From contig CAIKCJ010000014.1 in the NCBI GenBank assembly GCA_903825945.1, positions 1-64,000 of the forward strand: a DNA stretch of 64,000 bases, in the 5' to 3' direction. The stretch is from an uncultured Actinomycetes bacterium. Its GTDB lineage: Bacteria > Actinomycetota > Actinomycetes > Nanopelagicales > Nanopelagicaceae. Numbering within the stretch: the stretch's first letter is position 1; each line of letters begins with the position of its first letter. This document shows positions 55,008 through 64,000 of the stretch, one piece after another. The notes under the pieces are model-generated. The model had not been told where the DNA came from. It ran no database searches and worked only from the letters and a program-made list of their open reading frames with translations. The position numbers and the translations under genes are program-made.

Positions 55008-56462
55008 CTAAACCATCAGCGAGCGAGTTGTGGGAGCGATAGGCGCAGGTAGTTGTGTTTCTCCCATGAGATATTCATCTACGGCTTTTGCTGCACTTCG
55101 TCCCTCTGCGATTGCCCAGACGATAAGTGATTGTCCACGACCAGCGTCGCCGCAAACAAAGATACCTTCTTCGCTTGTTGCAAATTCTGAATCGCGCTTG
55201 ATGTTTGTTCGTTCATCAAGATCAACTTCTAGTTGTTCAATCAAAGCGTTCTTCTCTGGCCCCAAAAAGCCCATAGCAAGAAATACGAGATCGGCTGGAA
55301 TCTCTTTCTCAGTTCCTTCAACCTTCTCGAATTTGCCATTAATAAATTGTGTTTCGACAATTTTGAGTGCGCGAAGATTGCCATTGCCATCGCCAAGGAA
55401 CTCCTCGGTAGAAACAGAGTAGAGGCGCTCTCCAGCCTCTTCATGAGCTGAGCTCACACGGTAGATCATTGGATATGTTGGCCATGGCTGTCCGGCAGGA
55501 CGCTCTTCTGTAGGGCGAGGCATGATTTCAAGCTGCGTAACGCTCGCTGCACCTTGACGAATAGCAGTACCTAGACAGTCGGCGCCTGTATCGCCGCCAC
55601 CGAGAATGACAACGTGCTTACCCTTTGCATCGATTGGAGCTTGCTCTACTTCACCAAGACCCAACTTATTGCCCCAAGGTAGGTATTCCATCGCTTGATA
55701 GATGCCCTTGTTCTCGCGACCAGGAACATTAATGTCGCGCCAATTAGTTGCTCCAACAGCGAGCACAATTGCGTCGTAACGTGAACGAAGCTCTGGGCCC
55801 GTTACATCTACGCCAACATTGACACCAGTGCGGAAGCGAGTTCCCTCGGCCTCCATCTGTGCAATGCGACGGTCAACAATCGCTTTCTCCATTTTGAATT
55901 CTGGAATTCCGTAGCGCATAAGTCCACCTGGACGCGCGGCTCGCTCGTACACCGCAACAGTGTGACCTGCGCGTGTGAGCTGCTGAGCGACGGCAAGTCC
56001 TGCTGGGCCAGAGCCAATAACTGCAACAGTCTTACCTGTAAGTCGATCGGCAGGCAATGGCTTAACTAAGCCATTATTGAACGCTTCTTCGATGGTGCGA
56101 AGTTCTACCTGCTTGATTGTGACAGCATCAGCGTTGATTCCGACGACACATGCAGTTTCGCATGGAGCTGGGCAAAGACGACCGGTGAATTCAGGGAAGT
56201 TATTTGTCGCATGAAGGCGATCGATTGCTTCGCTATCTTCGCCGCGCCACATAAGATCGTTCCACTCTGGAATCAGGTTGCCGAGTGGGCAACCGTTGTG
56301 ACAGAACGGGATTCCGCAATCCATGCAACGACCGGCTTGCTTTTTGAGCTCATCAAGATCCTGTTCGAGGTAGACCTCTTTCCAATCTTTAATTCGCACA
56401 TCTACCGGACGACGCTTTGGCGTCTCTCGCGGTGTTGTCATAAAGCCCTTTGGATCAGCCAC
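55008..56462 (-). CDS. gltD: Glutamate synthase small subunit
   Basis: NADPH-oxidising subunit of glutamate synthase, 484 residues. The N-terminal Cys clusters that bind two [4Fe-4S] centres are in [17 protein letters not shown] and [15 protein letters not shown] and NADPH sites are [15 protein letters not shown] and [16 protein letters not shown]. The start is GTG, overlapping the gltB end by 8 bases, with GGAGG six bases upstream inside gltB. Confidence 0.97.
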   Translation of the reverse strand: MADPKGFMTTPRETPKRRPVDVRIKDWKEVYLEQDLDELKKQAGRCMDCGIPFCHNGCPLGNLIPEWNDLMWRGEDSEAIDRLHATNNFPEFTGRLCPAPCETACVVGINADAVTIKQVELRTIEEAFNNGLVKPLPADRLTGKTVAVIGSGPAGLAVAQQLTRAGHTVAVYERAARPGGLMRYGIPEFKMEKAIVDRRIAQMEAEGTRFRTGVNVGVDVTGPELRSRYDAIVLAVGATNWRDINVPGRENKGIYQAMEYLPWGNKLGLGEVEQAPIDAKGKHVVILGGGDTGADCLGTAIRQGAASVTQLEIMPRPTEERPAGQPWPTYPMIYRVSSAHEEAGERLYSVSTEEFLGDGNGNLRALKIVETQFINGKFEKVEGTEKEIPADLVFLAMGFLGPEKNALIEQLEVDLDERTNIKRDSEFATSEEGIFVCGDAGRGQSLIVWAIAEGRSAAKAVDEYLMGETQLPAPIAPTTRSLMV

Positions 56463-59400
56463 GTGTTGCCTCCATTACTTCCTTATCAACATCAAGTCCT
56501 TCGCGCTCTGCGCGCTCCATAGCCGCTAACACGCGCGCATAATCACGTGGCATGACCAATGAGATTCTCTTGCTCTCAACATCCCAGTTTGCAAGGAGAC
56601 GATGAGCAACTTGCGAACCTGTCTCAGCATGGAACTTAGAGATGATCTCCTTCACTTGAGCACTGCGCTCTGGCGTTAGGTCAATGACATCAACCATATC
56701 TGGGTTGACCAGACGTGGATCGAGATCAAGTACGTATGCAACTCCACCGGACATTCCGGCACCGAAGTTACGTCCAGTTGCACCAAGAATTACTGCAACG
56801 CCACCAGTCATATATTCGCAGCCATGATCGCCGACGCCTTCTACAACTGCAGTTGCACCAGAGTTGCGGACACAGAAGCGCTCACCCACGATTCCACGAA
56901 TGAAAATTTCACCACTCGTTGAGCCATATCCGATGACGTTACCTGCGATGACGTTCTCTTCAGATTTGAAGAGCGCCTTCTCATCAGGTTGAACGATGAC
57001 GCGACCGCCGGAAAGTCCCTTGCCAACATAGTCGTTGGTATCGCCGTACAGACGTAGTGTCAGACCCTTTGGAATAAATGCACCAAGTGATTGACCAGCA
57101 GAGCCGTGGAAGGAGACTTCGACAGTGTTGTCAGGTAGTCCTGCTCCCCCGTACTTGCGAGTGATCTCTGCACCCAACATTGTTCCAACTGTGCGATTGA
57201 CGTTGCCGACAGGCAATTCAATACGGACCTGCTCACCCTTAGTGAGGGCTGGTTGCGCGAGCTCAATCAAGGTGTTGTCGAGTGCTGCTGCAAGACCATG
57301 ATCTTGGACTTCTGTGTTCTTACGCGCTCCAGCAAAGAGAGGTGCCTTAAGAAGTGGAGAGAGATCAAGGCCGCTAGCCTTCCAATGTTCAATCGCATCA
57401 CGTGTATCAAGGGATTCGACCTGACCGATAGCTTCTTCCAAAGTACGCAAGCCGAGTGAGGCCAAGATTTCGCGAACTTCTTCTGCGATGTATTCAAAGA
57501 AAGTTTCAACGAACTCAGGCTTGCCAGAAAAACGCTTGCGCAGTTCTGGGTTCTGAGTAGCTACACCCACTGGGCAGGTATCGAGATGACAGACGCGCAT
57601 CATGACACAACCAGAAACCACAAGCGGAGCAGTAGCAAAGCCGAACTCTTCGCCACCAAGGAGAGCAGCAATGACAATGTCGCGTCCGGTCTTCATTTGA
57701 CCATCGACTTGAACAACAATGCGATCACGCAGACCGTTGAGCATAAGCGTCTGCTGAGTTTCGGCCAGGCCAAGCTCCCATGGACCGCCAGCATGCTTGA
57801 GCGAAGTAAGTGGTGATGCACCGGTGCCGCCATCGTGTCCTGAAATCAGCACAACATCGGCATGTGCCTTGGATACTCCAGCTGCAACAGTTCCGACACC
57901 TACTTCGGCAACAAGCTTCACGTGAACACGTGCATTCTTATTTGCGTTCTTGAGATCATGAATGAGTTGAGCGAGATCTTCAATTGAATAAATATCGTGG
58001 TGCGGAGGTGGTGAGATCAAACCAACGCCAGGAGTTGAGTAACGAACTTGGGCAATCCATGGATAGACCTTGTTGCCAGGAAGCTGTCCACCTTCACCAG
58101 GCTTAGCTCCTTGCGCCATTTTGATTTGAATATCTTCCGCGTTAACAAGGTATTCACTCGTTACACCGAAGCGACCTGATGCAACCTGCTTAATAGCAGA
58201 ACGCTTAGAGTCTCCATTAGCTTCCACAATGTTACGAATTGGATTCTCTCCGCCTTCACCAGTATTGGATTTTCCACCAATACGGTTCATGGCAATCGCG
58301 AGAGTTTCGTGAGCTTCTTGTGAGATCGAACCATATGACATTGCGCCTGTTGCGAAGCGCTTGATGATCGCAGAAGCTGGCTCAACTTCGTCGATTGAAA
58401 TTGCTGGGCGTAGCCCTGTTTTGAATTCGAAGAGACCGCGAAGAGTCATCAAGTTCTTTGATTGATCGTTTATCAAAGTGGTGTACTGTTTAAAGATATC
58501 AAAGCGCTTATTACGAGTTGCGTGCTGCAACTTAAATACTGTCTCTGGATTAAATAGATGCGGTTCGCCATCGCGACGCCACTGGTATTCACCGCCGATA
58601 GGCAGTTTCTTTGTGCCAGGAACTTCACCCATTGGTGGGTATGCAAGGTAGTGACGCTTGATGGTTTCTTGTGCCAATGTGTCGAGTGAAACTCCACCTA
58701 GTCGAGAAGTAAGTCCTGTGAAGTACTCATCGACAACCTCTTTAGAAAGACCGATAGCCTCAAAGACTTGTGCGCCGTGATAGGAAGCGATGGTGGAGAT
58801 ACCCATCTTTGACATCACCTTGAGAACGCCCTTGCCAAGAGATTTGATCAGGTTGGCAACTGCCTTCTCTGGCGTGATTCCTGTGATCTGACCCTGACGG
58901 ACTAGATCTTCGGCTGATTCCATAGCAAGGTATGGGTTGACTGCAGATGCACCAAAGCCAATAAGAAGTGCTACATGGTGGACTTCGCGAATTTCGCCAC
59001 TTTCTACGATCAACGAAATTTGCGTACGTGTCTTCTCGCGAATCAGATGATGGTGTACTGCTGCGGTAAGTAGGAGTGAAGGAATTGGAGCTTCTTCTGA
59101 ATCTCCATCGCGATCAGAGAGCACGATGATGCGAGCTCCGGCTGCGATAGCTTGTGAAACTTCCGCGCGAATCTCTTCAATGCGCTTGCGTAGCGCATCT
59201 CCCCCACCTAGAACCGGGAAGAGTCCGCGAACGATGTGGCTTGCGAAATGCGGATGCTCATCATCAGCATTGACATGAATAATTTTTGCCAGTTCGTCAT
59301 TGTCGATGACAGGGAAATCGAGTGCGATCTGACGACAAGAAGCAGGTCCTGGATCGAGCAGATTGCTTTCGGCACCAATGGTGAGAGAGAGGCTTGTCAC

Positions 59401-60969
59401 CATCTCTTCACGGATTGCATCGAGTGGTGGATTTGTTACTTGCGCAAAGAGTTGTGCAAAGTAATCGAAGAGCAAACGTGGCTTCTCTGACAGTGCTGCA
59501 ATTGGTGAGTCAGTTCCCATCGAACCAAGAGGTTCTGCTCCACTTTTCGCCATTGGAGAAATGATGATACGAAGTTCTTCTTCGGTGTAACCGAATGCGC
59601 GCTGGCGACGAAGAACTGAAGAGTGTGGGTAAATGATGTGTTCGCGCGCGGGAAGATCAGCGAGCTGAACAATGCCCTCTTGCAACCATTTGCTGTATGG
59701 CGCGCTCTGTGCGAGTGAATCTTTAATTTCGCCATCTTCGATGATGCGACCTTCTGCAATATCGACCAAGAACATGCGACCAGGTTGTAGGCGTCCCTTG
59801 CGAACGACTTTCTCTGGGGCAATCTTCAGTACGCCAACTTCAGAAGCCAAAATGACGAGGCCCTCATCAGTTACCCAGTAGCGAGATGGACGAAGTCCAT
59901 TTCGATCGAGAACAGCACCGACCTGGTTTCCGTCAGTGAAGGTCACGCAAGCTGGACCATCCCATGGCTCCATCATTGATGAGTGGAATGCATAAAAATC
60001 GCGGCGTTCTTGAGACATCGTTGCATGGTTCTCCCATGCTTCAGGAATCATCATCAAAATTGAGTGCGGCAATGAGCGACCGGTGAGGTAGAGCAGCTCA
60101 AGAACTTCATCGAATGACGCTGAGTCACTGCCAGAATTGTTAACAATTGGGAAGAGGCGAGTGATGTCGCCTTCAATCAGTGGACTAGAAAGCAACGCTT
60201 CACGAGCACGCATCCAGTTGCGATTTCCACGCACGGTGTTGATTTCACCGTTGTGTGCGATATAGCGATAAGGGTGCGCAAGTGGCCATGATGGGAATGT
60301 ATTAGTTGAGAAGCGTGAGTGAACGAGTGCAAGTGGTGACTTAACAAGGTCATTAGATAGATCTGGGAAGAACTCTTCGAGTTGACCCGTAGTTAACATG
60401 CCCTTGTAAACGATGGTGCGAGTTGAAAGCGATGGGAAATAGATAGGAAGGGTATGTTCAACGCGCTTACGGAATGCGAATGCTTTGCGATCAAGCGCAA
60501 GCTCGCTCTCCCCTGCTTGGCCCGCGATAAAGATTTGAACGAAGCGAGGCATAACTGAAAGTGCAGTCTTACCTAAAGATGAATCATTGATAGGGAGCTC
60601 GCGCCAGCCGAGGATAGAGATTTTCTCTTCAGCTGCGAGCTTTTCAATAGCAGGTTGATCTGCAAAATCAGGTTCGATAAATGCGATACCGGTTGCATAA
60701 CTTCCTTCAGCAGGAAGAGTGAAATCTACAACGGAGCGATAAAACTCATCAGGGATGCGAATCAAGATTCCTGCACCGTCGCCACTATCTGGCTCTGCAC
60801 CTGTCGCGCCGCGGTGTTCCATGTTGCGCAACGCTTCGAGCGCTTGCGAAACAACTTCGTGGGTGGCCTTTTTATTGAGGGTTGCAATCATTGCAACTCC
60901 ACAGGCATCGTGCTCATCTGCTGGGTTATACAGTCCCTGTGCGGATGGCAGAGTAGAAAATAGGCTCAT
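56455..60969 (-). CDS. gltB: Glutamate synthase large subunit
   Basis: Makes two glutamates from glutamine and 2-oxoglutarate. 1504 residues: N-terminal type 2 amidotransferase whose nucleophile Cys23 ([11 protein letters not shown]) is exposed by removal of a 22-residue propeptide; central domain; FMN-binding synthase barrel (about 830-1200) with the [3Fe-4S] set [15 protein letters not shown]; and the C-terminal GXGXG beta-helix. A modest AGAGAG site precedes the ATG. The 92-base spacer upstream has no clear promoter; a short GC hairpin at 61028-61041 may end the upstream transcript. Confidence 0.97.
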   Translation of the reverse strand: MSLFSTLPSAQGLYNPADEHDACGVAMIATLNKKATHEVVSQALEALRNMEHRGATGAEPDSGDGAGILIRIPDEFYRSVVDFTLPAEGSYATGIAFIEPDFADQPAIEKLAAEEKISILGWRELPINDSSLGKTALSVMPRFVQIFIAGQAGESELALDRKAFAFRKRVEHTLPIYFPSLSTRTIVYKGMLTTGQLEEFFPDLSNDLVKSPLALVHSRFSTNTFPSWPLAHPYRYIAHNGEINTVRGNRNWMRAREALLSSPLIEGDITRLFPIVNNSGSDSASFDEVLELLYLTGRSLPHSILMMIPEAWENHATMSQERRDFYAFHSSMMEPWDGPACVTFTDGNQVGAVLDRNGLRPSRYWVTDEGLVILASEVGVLKIAPEKVVRKGRLQPGRMFLVDIAEGRIIEDGEIKDSLAQSAPYSKWLQEGIVQLADLPAREHIIYPHSSVLRRQRAFGYTEEELRIIISPMAKSGAEPLGSMGTDSPIAALSEKPRLLFDYFAQLFAQVTNPPLDAIREEMVTSLSLTIGAESNLLDPGPASCRQIALDFPVIDNDELAKIIHVNADDEHPHFASHIVRGLFPVLGGGDALRKRIEEIRAEVSQAIAAGARIIVLSDRDGDSEEAPIPSLLLTAAVHHHLIREKTRTQISLIVESGEIREVHHVALLIGFGASAVNPYLAMESAEDLVRQGQITGITPEKAVANLIKSLGKGVLKVMSKMGISTIASYHGAQVFEAIGLSKEVVDEYFTGLTSRLGGVSLDTLAQETIKRHYLAYPPMGEVPGTKKLPIGGEYQWRRDGEPHLFNPETVFKLQHATRNKRFDIFKQYTTLINDQSKNLMTLRGLFEFKTGLRPAISIDEVEPASAIIKRFATGAMSYGSISQEAHETLAIAMNRIGGKSNTGEGGENPIRNIVEANGDSKRSAIKQVASGRFGVTSEYLVNAEDIQIKMAQGAKPGEGGQLPGNKVYPWIAQVRYSTPGVGLISPPPHHDIYSIEDLAQLIHDLKNANKNARVHVKLVAEVGVGTVAAGVSKAHADVVLISGHDGGTGASPLTSLKHAGGPWELGLAETQQTLMLNGLRDRIVVQVDGQMKTGRDIVIAALLGGEEFGFATAPLVVSGCVMMRVCHLDTCPVGVATQNPELRKRFSGKPEFVETFFEYIAEEVREILASLGLRTLEEAIGQVESLDTRDAIEHWKASGLDLSPLLKAPLFAGARKNTEVQDHGLAAALDNTLIELAQPALTKGEQVRIELPVGNVNRTVGTMLGAEITRKYGGAGLPDNTVEVSFHGSAGQSLGAFIPKGLTLRLYGDTNDYVGKGLSGGRVIVQPDEKALFKSEENVIAGNVIGYGSTSGEIFIRGIVGERFCVRNSGATAVVEGVGDHGCEYMTGGVAVILGATGRNFGAGMSGGVAYVLDLDPRLVNPDMVDVIDLTPERSAQVKEIISKFHAETGSQVAHRLLANWDVESKRISLVMPRDYARVLAAMERAEREGLDVDKEVMEATRG

Positions 60970-61061
60970 GATCGCTCTCTTTCGAACGGTCAGGACGACG
61001 ATGGCCTAACGACTTGCTTAATTAAATCCCACCCTGGCGGGTAGCAGTAAAGCGTAGCAAA

Positions 61062-61760
61062 CTAGATGCGAACCAGGGCACCGATTCCCGCAGTGATGAT
61101 CATTCCCACAGAGCCCCCGATGAGTACACGCAGCGTGGTGCGCACCCATGGCGAGCCAGCGAGCCGCGCGCTCGTAACACCTGTGCCAGCAAGGCCGAGA
61201 AGCGTGAATCCAATAATTGTGGCGATTTTCCCGCCCGTTGTAGGCAAGAGCGCACCTAATAGCGGGATCGTGGCACCGAGAGCAAAGCTGAGCGCCGAGG
61301 CAACGGCCGCCTGGACGGGATTAGCACTGTTGGCTTCATGGTGTCCTAACTCATCCCGGAGATGAGCCTCTAGGGCATCATTTTCCGTAAAGGTCCTGGC
61401 TACTTGTGCTGCCAATTCCTGAGGCAACCCTCGATCTATATAAATTTGAGTAAGTTCAAGTAGCTCGCCCTCAGGGTCTGCAGCTAAGTGATCGATCTCC
61501 ATTTGGCGGTCAGACGCTTCAATATCTACTTGTGAACGGACCGAGATGTACTCCCCCACGGCCATCGACATAGCCCCGGCTGCGATTCCGGCTAAGCCAG
61601 CAACGCGGAGCAAATCCATCTTGCCAGCAGCGGCTATTCCGATCAGCAAGCTCGCATTGGAGACAAGGCCGTCATTCGAGCCGAGTACGGCAGCACGCAA
61701 CCATCCTGAGTTCTGACCCTTGTGGTGGAGATTGCGCTGATATACGGCTTCGAGTGACAT
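61062..61760 (-). CDS. VIT1/CCC1-family membrane protein
   Basis: Predicted iron or manganese transporter of the vacuolar iron transporter family. 232 residues, five membrane helices; the first carries RAAVLGSNDGLVSNASLL and the second GAMSMAVGEYISVRSQ, both family hallmarks, with a cytosolic acidic loop (about 85-145, HLRDELGHHEANSANP) expected to bind metal. It has TAATAT six bases before the ATG, inside the 3' flank of lgt, and so probably its own leaderless transcript. It interrupts the usual lgt-gltB neighbourhood. Confidence 0.9.
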   Translation of the reverse strand: MSLEAVYQRNLHHKGQNSGWLRAAVLGSNDGLVSNASLLIGIAAAGKMDLLRVAGLAGIAAGAMSMAVGEYISVRSQVDIEASDRQMEIDHLAADPEGELLELTQIYIDRGLPQELAAQVARTFTENDALEAHLRDELGHHEANSANPVQAAVASALSFALGATIPLLGALLPTTGGKIATIIGFTLLGLAGTGVTSARLAGSPWVRTTLRVLIGGSVGMIITAGIGALVRI

Positions 61761-61766
61761 GATCAG

Positions 61767-61772
61767 ATATTA
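61767..61772 (-). promoter_or_regulatory. -10 element of a leaderless promoter for the VIT1 gene
   Basis: TAATAT on the minus strand, six bases (CTGATC), then ATG. It lies in the 23-base gap after lgt; the -35 region would be in the lgt tail and is not clear. Confidence 0.55.
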
Positions 61773-61783
61773 ACCAATTCAGG

Positions 61784-62665
61784 TTAAGAAATCGTATCCA
61801 GTGGTGGAATTTTTGGAGCTCTTTCTCCTCTTTCGCCTCTTTCTCCTCTTTCTCCTCTTTCTCCTCTTTCGCCTAGTTCTCGCAGTGCAATCACGACCAG
61901 GCTGAGCACTAAGACCACCCCAGCGACCCAATCATTGAGCCGAATTCCCCAGAGATGATGAGCGTCGTCGATACGCAGCGCTTCAATCCAGATTCGACCT
62001 ACGCAGTAGCCCGCGACGTAACTGAGAAATACATTTCCGGGAGCCAACTTTTTCATGACAGGCAGAAACGTAATGAGACTTGCGATAAGGATGCACCACA
62101 TCGCCTCGTATGCAAATGTCGGCTGAAACGTTGCGTAACTCTGATAACCCATAGGTCGCTCTCGCAACGGAATTGATAAAGCCCAAGGCAGCGTTGTTGG
62201 GCGGCCAAATAGCTCCCCATTAAACCAATTGCCAAAGCGACCAATCGCCTGAGCACACAAAATTCCCGGAGCAATTGAATCCGCGAAGATGGCAAAGGAG
62301 CGTGATCGTCTGGCTTTTTTGAAGTAAAGATAAGTTGCAAGAGTTCCAAGAAGTACCGCACCCCAGATGCCCATCCCGCCATTCCATAATCGAAACGCAT
62401 TCGCGAAATTACCATCGGCACCAAAATAAAGTTCTGGAGTAGTCACGACGTGATAGATCCGACCGCCGATGATGCCTGCTGGAATTGCATAGATAGCGAC
62501 GTCATAAATCTCAGTAGGAATTCCACCTCGACTCACATACCGCTTTTTACCTATGTACATCGCAACAACTATCCCGAGCAGAATGCAGAGCGCATAAAAA
62601 TGAATGGATAAAGGACCCAACCCCACCGAAGATTTCGATGGGGTTGGGATAAAACGCGAAAACAC
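61784..62665 (-). CDS. lgt: Prolipoprotein diacylglyceryl transferase
   Basis: Membrane enzyme that adds diacylglycerol to the lipobox Cys of lipoproteins. 293 residues, seven helices, with the signature GRFGNWFNGELFGRPT near 140 and HxxxxYE-like region near the end. The C-terminus is a GER repeat of about 18 residues coded by 9-bp tandem units, not part of the fold. The best start is GTG at 62665, giving FSRFIPTPSKSSVGLGPL, which aligns with family N-termini; no ribosome-binding site is seen and the start lies in an RNA hairpin (see 62616-62687). Confidence 0.93.
   Translation of the reverse strand: MFSRFIPTPSKSSVGLGPLSIHFYALCILLGIVVAMYIGKKRYVSRGGIPTEIYDVAIYAIPAGIIGGRIYHVVTTPELYFGADGNFANAFRLWNGGMGIWGAVLLGTLATYLYFKKARRSRSFAIFADSIAPGILCAQAIGRFGNWFNGELFGRPTTLPWALSIPLRERPMGYQSYATFQPTFAYEAMWCILIASLITFLPVMKKLAPGNVFLSYVAGYCVGRIWIEALRIDDAHHLWGIRLNDWVAGVVLVLSLVVIALRELGERGERGERGERGERGERAPKIPPLDTIS
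61822..61875. repeat. Six 9-bp tandem repeats in the lgt 3' end
   Basis: Units TTTCTCCTC at 61822, 61840, 61849 and 61858, with TTTCGCCTC at 61831 and TTTCGCCTA at 61867. They code Gly-Glu-Arg repeats on the minus strand. Confidence 0.92.
62616..62648 (-). other. 15-bp hairpin inside the start of lgt
   Basis: Two 15-base arms (62616-62630 and 62634-62648) pair fully with one G-U and a three-base loop. In lgt this spans codons 6-16. Such a strong stem just after the start should slow initiation or transcription. There is no T tract. Confidence 0.75.
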
Positions 62666-62687
62666 GTGTGGAGTTACTTCACACGTG
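62663..62687 (-). other. 8-bp hairpin joining the dsbA-like stop and lgt start
   Basis: CACGTGTG (62663-62670) and CACACGTG (62680-62687) are perfect inverted copies around nine bases that include the TAA of the upstream gene. The lgt GTG is the last three bases of the 3' arm, so it is paired in the folded RNA. Ribosomes ending the upstream gene would open it, which suggests translational coupling. Confidence 0.6.
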
Positions 62688-63375
62688 AAGCTTTAAGGGC
62701 AGCATTAAAGGCAGCTTGGAATGCAACTGGATCAAGGTAATCACCCTGAGGCAGCGTCTTTCCATTGATCAATACGGTTGGTGTGGAGTTGATGTTCTGG
62801 GAACCGGCGTAGTTTTCAACGTTGTTGACCCAATTAATGTATTGCCCTTTATTGACGCAGTTGTCGTAAGCAGAAGATGTGATTCCAAGGCTCTGGCCTA
62901 ATTGCACCAACTTTGCGTTGGTCCAGGTGCCGTCATTTTCAGTAGCTGGCTGGTTTTGATACAGAGCCTTGTGCATCTCCAAGAACTTACCTTGATCAGA
63001 TGCGCAAGCAGAAGCGGCAGCAGTCAAGATTGACTCAGGGCCGATAAATGACATTGGGTGGTAGACGGCATGGATCTTGCCAGCTGTCACAAGGCCATTG
63101 ATGTAGGTGTTATTCACTACCTCAAAATCACGGCAGTGAGGGCACTGGAAGTCTTCATAGAAATCAACTTTTACAGGAGCACTCTTGTTAAATTCGATGC
63201 CGTAACCATCGCTTGTAGCGACAGCTGATGGCGCTGTCGCATGAGAATTAGTGCGGCTCTTTGTAATGGCAGTGATAGCACCAACAACAATGACGAGAAT
63301 GATCATGCCGATCACGATGTTGCGAGTGCCATTGTCCTTCGCGTCCAACTTGCTCTTTTTCTCTTTCTTAGCCAT
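62674..63375 (-). CDS. Membrane-anchored DsbA-like thiol oxidoreductase
   Basis: Extracytoplasmic thioredoxin-fold protein, 233 residues. After a Lys-rich cytosolic start there is one membrane helix (about 20-38), then the fold with the redox motif CPHC (Cys78-Cys81) in FYEDFQCPHCRDFE and the cis-Pro in NSTPTVLINGK. Two further Cys (SACASD and DNCVNK) may pair. The start is MAKKEKK with GGAG five bases upstream; an ATG ten codons earlier is possible. It probably forms disulfides in secreted proteins with the MauE-like partner upstream. Confidence 0.9.
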   Translation of the reverse strand: MAKKEKKSKLDAKDNGTRNIVIGMIILVIVVGAITAITKSRTNSHATAPSAVATSDGYGIEFNKSAPVKVDFYEDFQCPHCRDFEVVNNTYINGLVTAGKIHAVYHPMSFIGPESILTAAASACASDQGKFLEMHKALYQNQPATENDGTWTNAKLVQLGQSLGITSSAYDNCVNKGQYINWVNNVENYAGSQNINSTPTVLINGKTLPQGDYLDPVAFQAAFNAALKASRVK

Positions 63376-63429
63376 TACATCTCCTCGTTCACTATTTTCT
63401 GTCATCCTGAAAAAAATTTGTTCATTAAT

Positions 63430-63461
63430 CGGTTAAGCAATTAAACGGTTCAGCGGTTAAG
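63430..63461. repeat. Degenerate 8-bp tandem array at the MauE-like stop codon
   Basis: CGGTTAAG (63430), CAATTAAA (63438), CGGTTCAG (63446) and CGGTTAAG (63454). On the gene strand the units carry TAA (the true stop, 63457-63459), TGA, TAA and TAA at 8-base steps, closing all three frames although one unit has diverged strongly. Confidence 0.75.
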
Positions 63462-63939
63462 AGCCTTTACGATCATCTAGCCCAAACTTACCGCCTGGAA
63501 AGCGCATCAGGAATGCGGCACACAGGACTAGCCCGGTGTCACGCATAATTTCGGTTGCATAGACCCATGGGTGAACTTTTCCATCAGCGGTTATGCCGCC
63601 ATTTCCAAAGCAGCCACAGTTAATTGGCAGCTTACGTGCCCACGCTTGAGAGATCGCAACGATAAAGAGGAGCATAAGAGCGCCGCCTGCAAAGCCGGAC
63701 CATTTCACCCAGATGCCGATAACAAGCAAGAGCGCGATACCAATCTCAAGCCAGGGCAGGATTAATCCGAATGAGTTAGCTACTCCGGTTGGCAATATTT
63801 GGTAGACCCGAACTGAGGATTGCGCTTCAGTTGGAGTCATTGCTTTAATCCAGCCGGCGGCCAAAAGGACGCCTCCGAGAATCAACCGCGCTAAGAGCGT
63901 GATCCATGGTTGGGCTTGTGTGGTGAAAAATTTCTTCAT
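63457..63939 (-). CDS. MauE/DoxX-like membrane protein
   Basis: Four-helix membrane protein, 160 residues, of the MauE/DoxX group. Helices lie near 12-32, 52-76, 82-100 and 125-145, and a Cys108-Gly-Cys110 pair (PINCGCFGNGG) sits at the outer face, as in proteins that pass electrons to or from thioredoxin-like partners. The neighbouring DsbA-like gene supports that job. The ATG overlaps the trpA stop. Confidence 0.88.
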   Translation of the reverse strand: MKKFFTTQAQPWITLLARLILGGVLLAAGWIKAMTPTEAQSSVRVYQILPTGVANSFGLILPWLEIGIALLLVIGIWVKWSGFAGGALMLLFIVAISQAWARKLPINCGCFGNGGITADGKVHPWVYATEIMRDTGLVLCAAFLMRFPGGKFGLDDRKGS

Positions 63940-64000
63940 GAACGCACCACCTCTTCAGCAATTGCTGCAGAGAGTGCTTGCGCAAGCTCTCTCACTCGAG
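63936..64000 (-). CDS. trpA: Tryptophan synthase alpha subunit, last 20-21 codons
   Basis: An open frame enters from the right edge and ends in a TGA that overlaps the ATG of the MauE-like gene. It codes RVRELAQALSAAIAEEVVRS. The short helix-like tail matches the usual TrpA C-terminus, and trpA upstream of lgt is a standard actinobacterial arrangement. Too little sequence remains for a firm call. Confidence 0.55.
   Translation of the reverse strand, partial: RVRELAQALSAAIAEEVVRS

Overview
The window is a dense, almost entirely chromosomal-core segment of a small-genome actinobacterium with modest G+C. The lineage call rests on marker genes and gene order seen here: RbpA, WhiA-YvcK-RapZ, a DUF3099 protein, a PdtaR-type ANTAR response regulator, an InhA-like enoyl reductase next to a MabA-like FabG, a suf operon with a Rieske ferredoxin, and the actinobacterial orders infC-rpmI-rplT-pheST-arg, uvrBAC-rapZ-yvcK-whiA-gap-pgk-tpiA-secG and trpA-lgt-gltBD-pyk. 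The moderate base composition, short intergenic gaps and many ATGA or TAATG overlaps suggest a streamlined freshwater-type lineage such as Nanopelagicales (acI); that placement is inference. I see no prophage, insertion sequence, CRISPR array, rRNA operon or secretion system. One tRNA gene is present.

Layout. 1-5674 (minus): 5'-truncated window copy of tyrS (its 3' end is off the left edge) preceded by argC-argB-argD-argR-argH, with two ArgR operators before argC. 5783-11321 (minus): infC-rpmI-rplT-rRNA/tRNA methyltransferase-pheS-pheT, with a 209-nt infC leader. 11531-13047: fabG-fabI(inhA-like). 13120-15427: a DUF3099 membrane protein and an ABC exporter. 15475-21862: sufR-sufB-sufD-Rieske-sufC-sufS-sufU-sufT-like. 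21924-27609 (plus): ctaA, then tkt-tal-pgi. 27606-43211 (minus): rpsA, coaE, uvrB-uvrA-uvrC, rapZ, yvcK, whiA, gap-pgk-tpiA, secG, rbpA. 43346-47549: an MFS permease and a hotdog thioesterase (plus) flanking polA (minus). 47578-52528: a branched-chain amino-acid ABC transporter livKHMGF. 52762-60969: pdtaR, a tRNA-Leu(CAA), pyk, gltD, gltB. 61062-64000: a VIT1-family membrane protein, lgt, a DsbA-like thiol oxidoreductase, a MauE/DoxX-like protein and the last codons of trpA.

How the genes work together. The segment covers translation (tyrS, pheST, infC, L35, L20, S1), arginine, glutamate and tryptophan synthesis, Fe-S cluster assembly, non-oxidative pentose phosphate and lower glycolytic enzymes, nucleotide excision repair with DNA polymerase I, fatty acid elongation, and amino-acid uptake. 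No gap exceeds about 235 bases, so little space is unaccounted for.

The most interesting signals are regulatory rather than new protein systems. (1) The start codon of the ANTAR response regulator sits one base after the 3' end of a tRNA-Leu(CAA) whose cloverleaf has a short, class I variable loop. (2) At least seven starts share the exact syntax TANNNT, six bases, (A/G)TG, which is what leaderless mRNAs produce. (3) Two 8-bp tandem arrays at gene ends place a stop codon every 8 bases and so close all three frames. (4) infC appears to start at AUC behind a leader that holds an attenuator-like hairpin. (5) lgt starts inside nested hairpins. Each is set out in the findings with tests.
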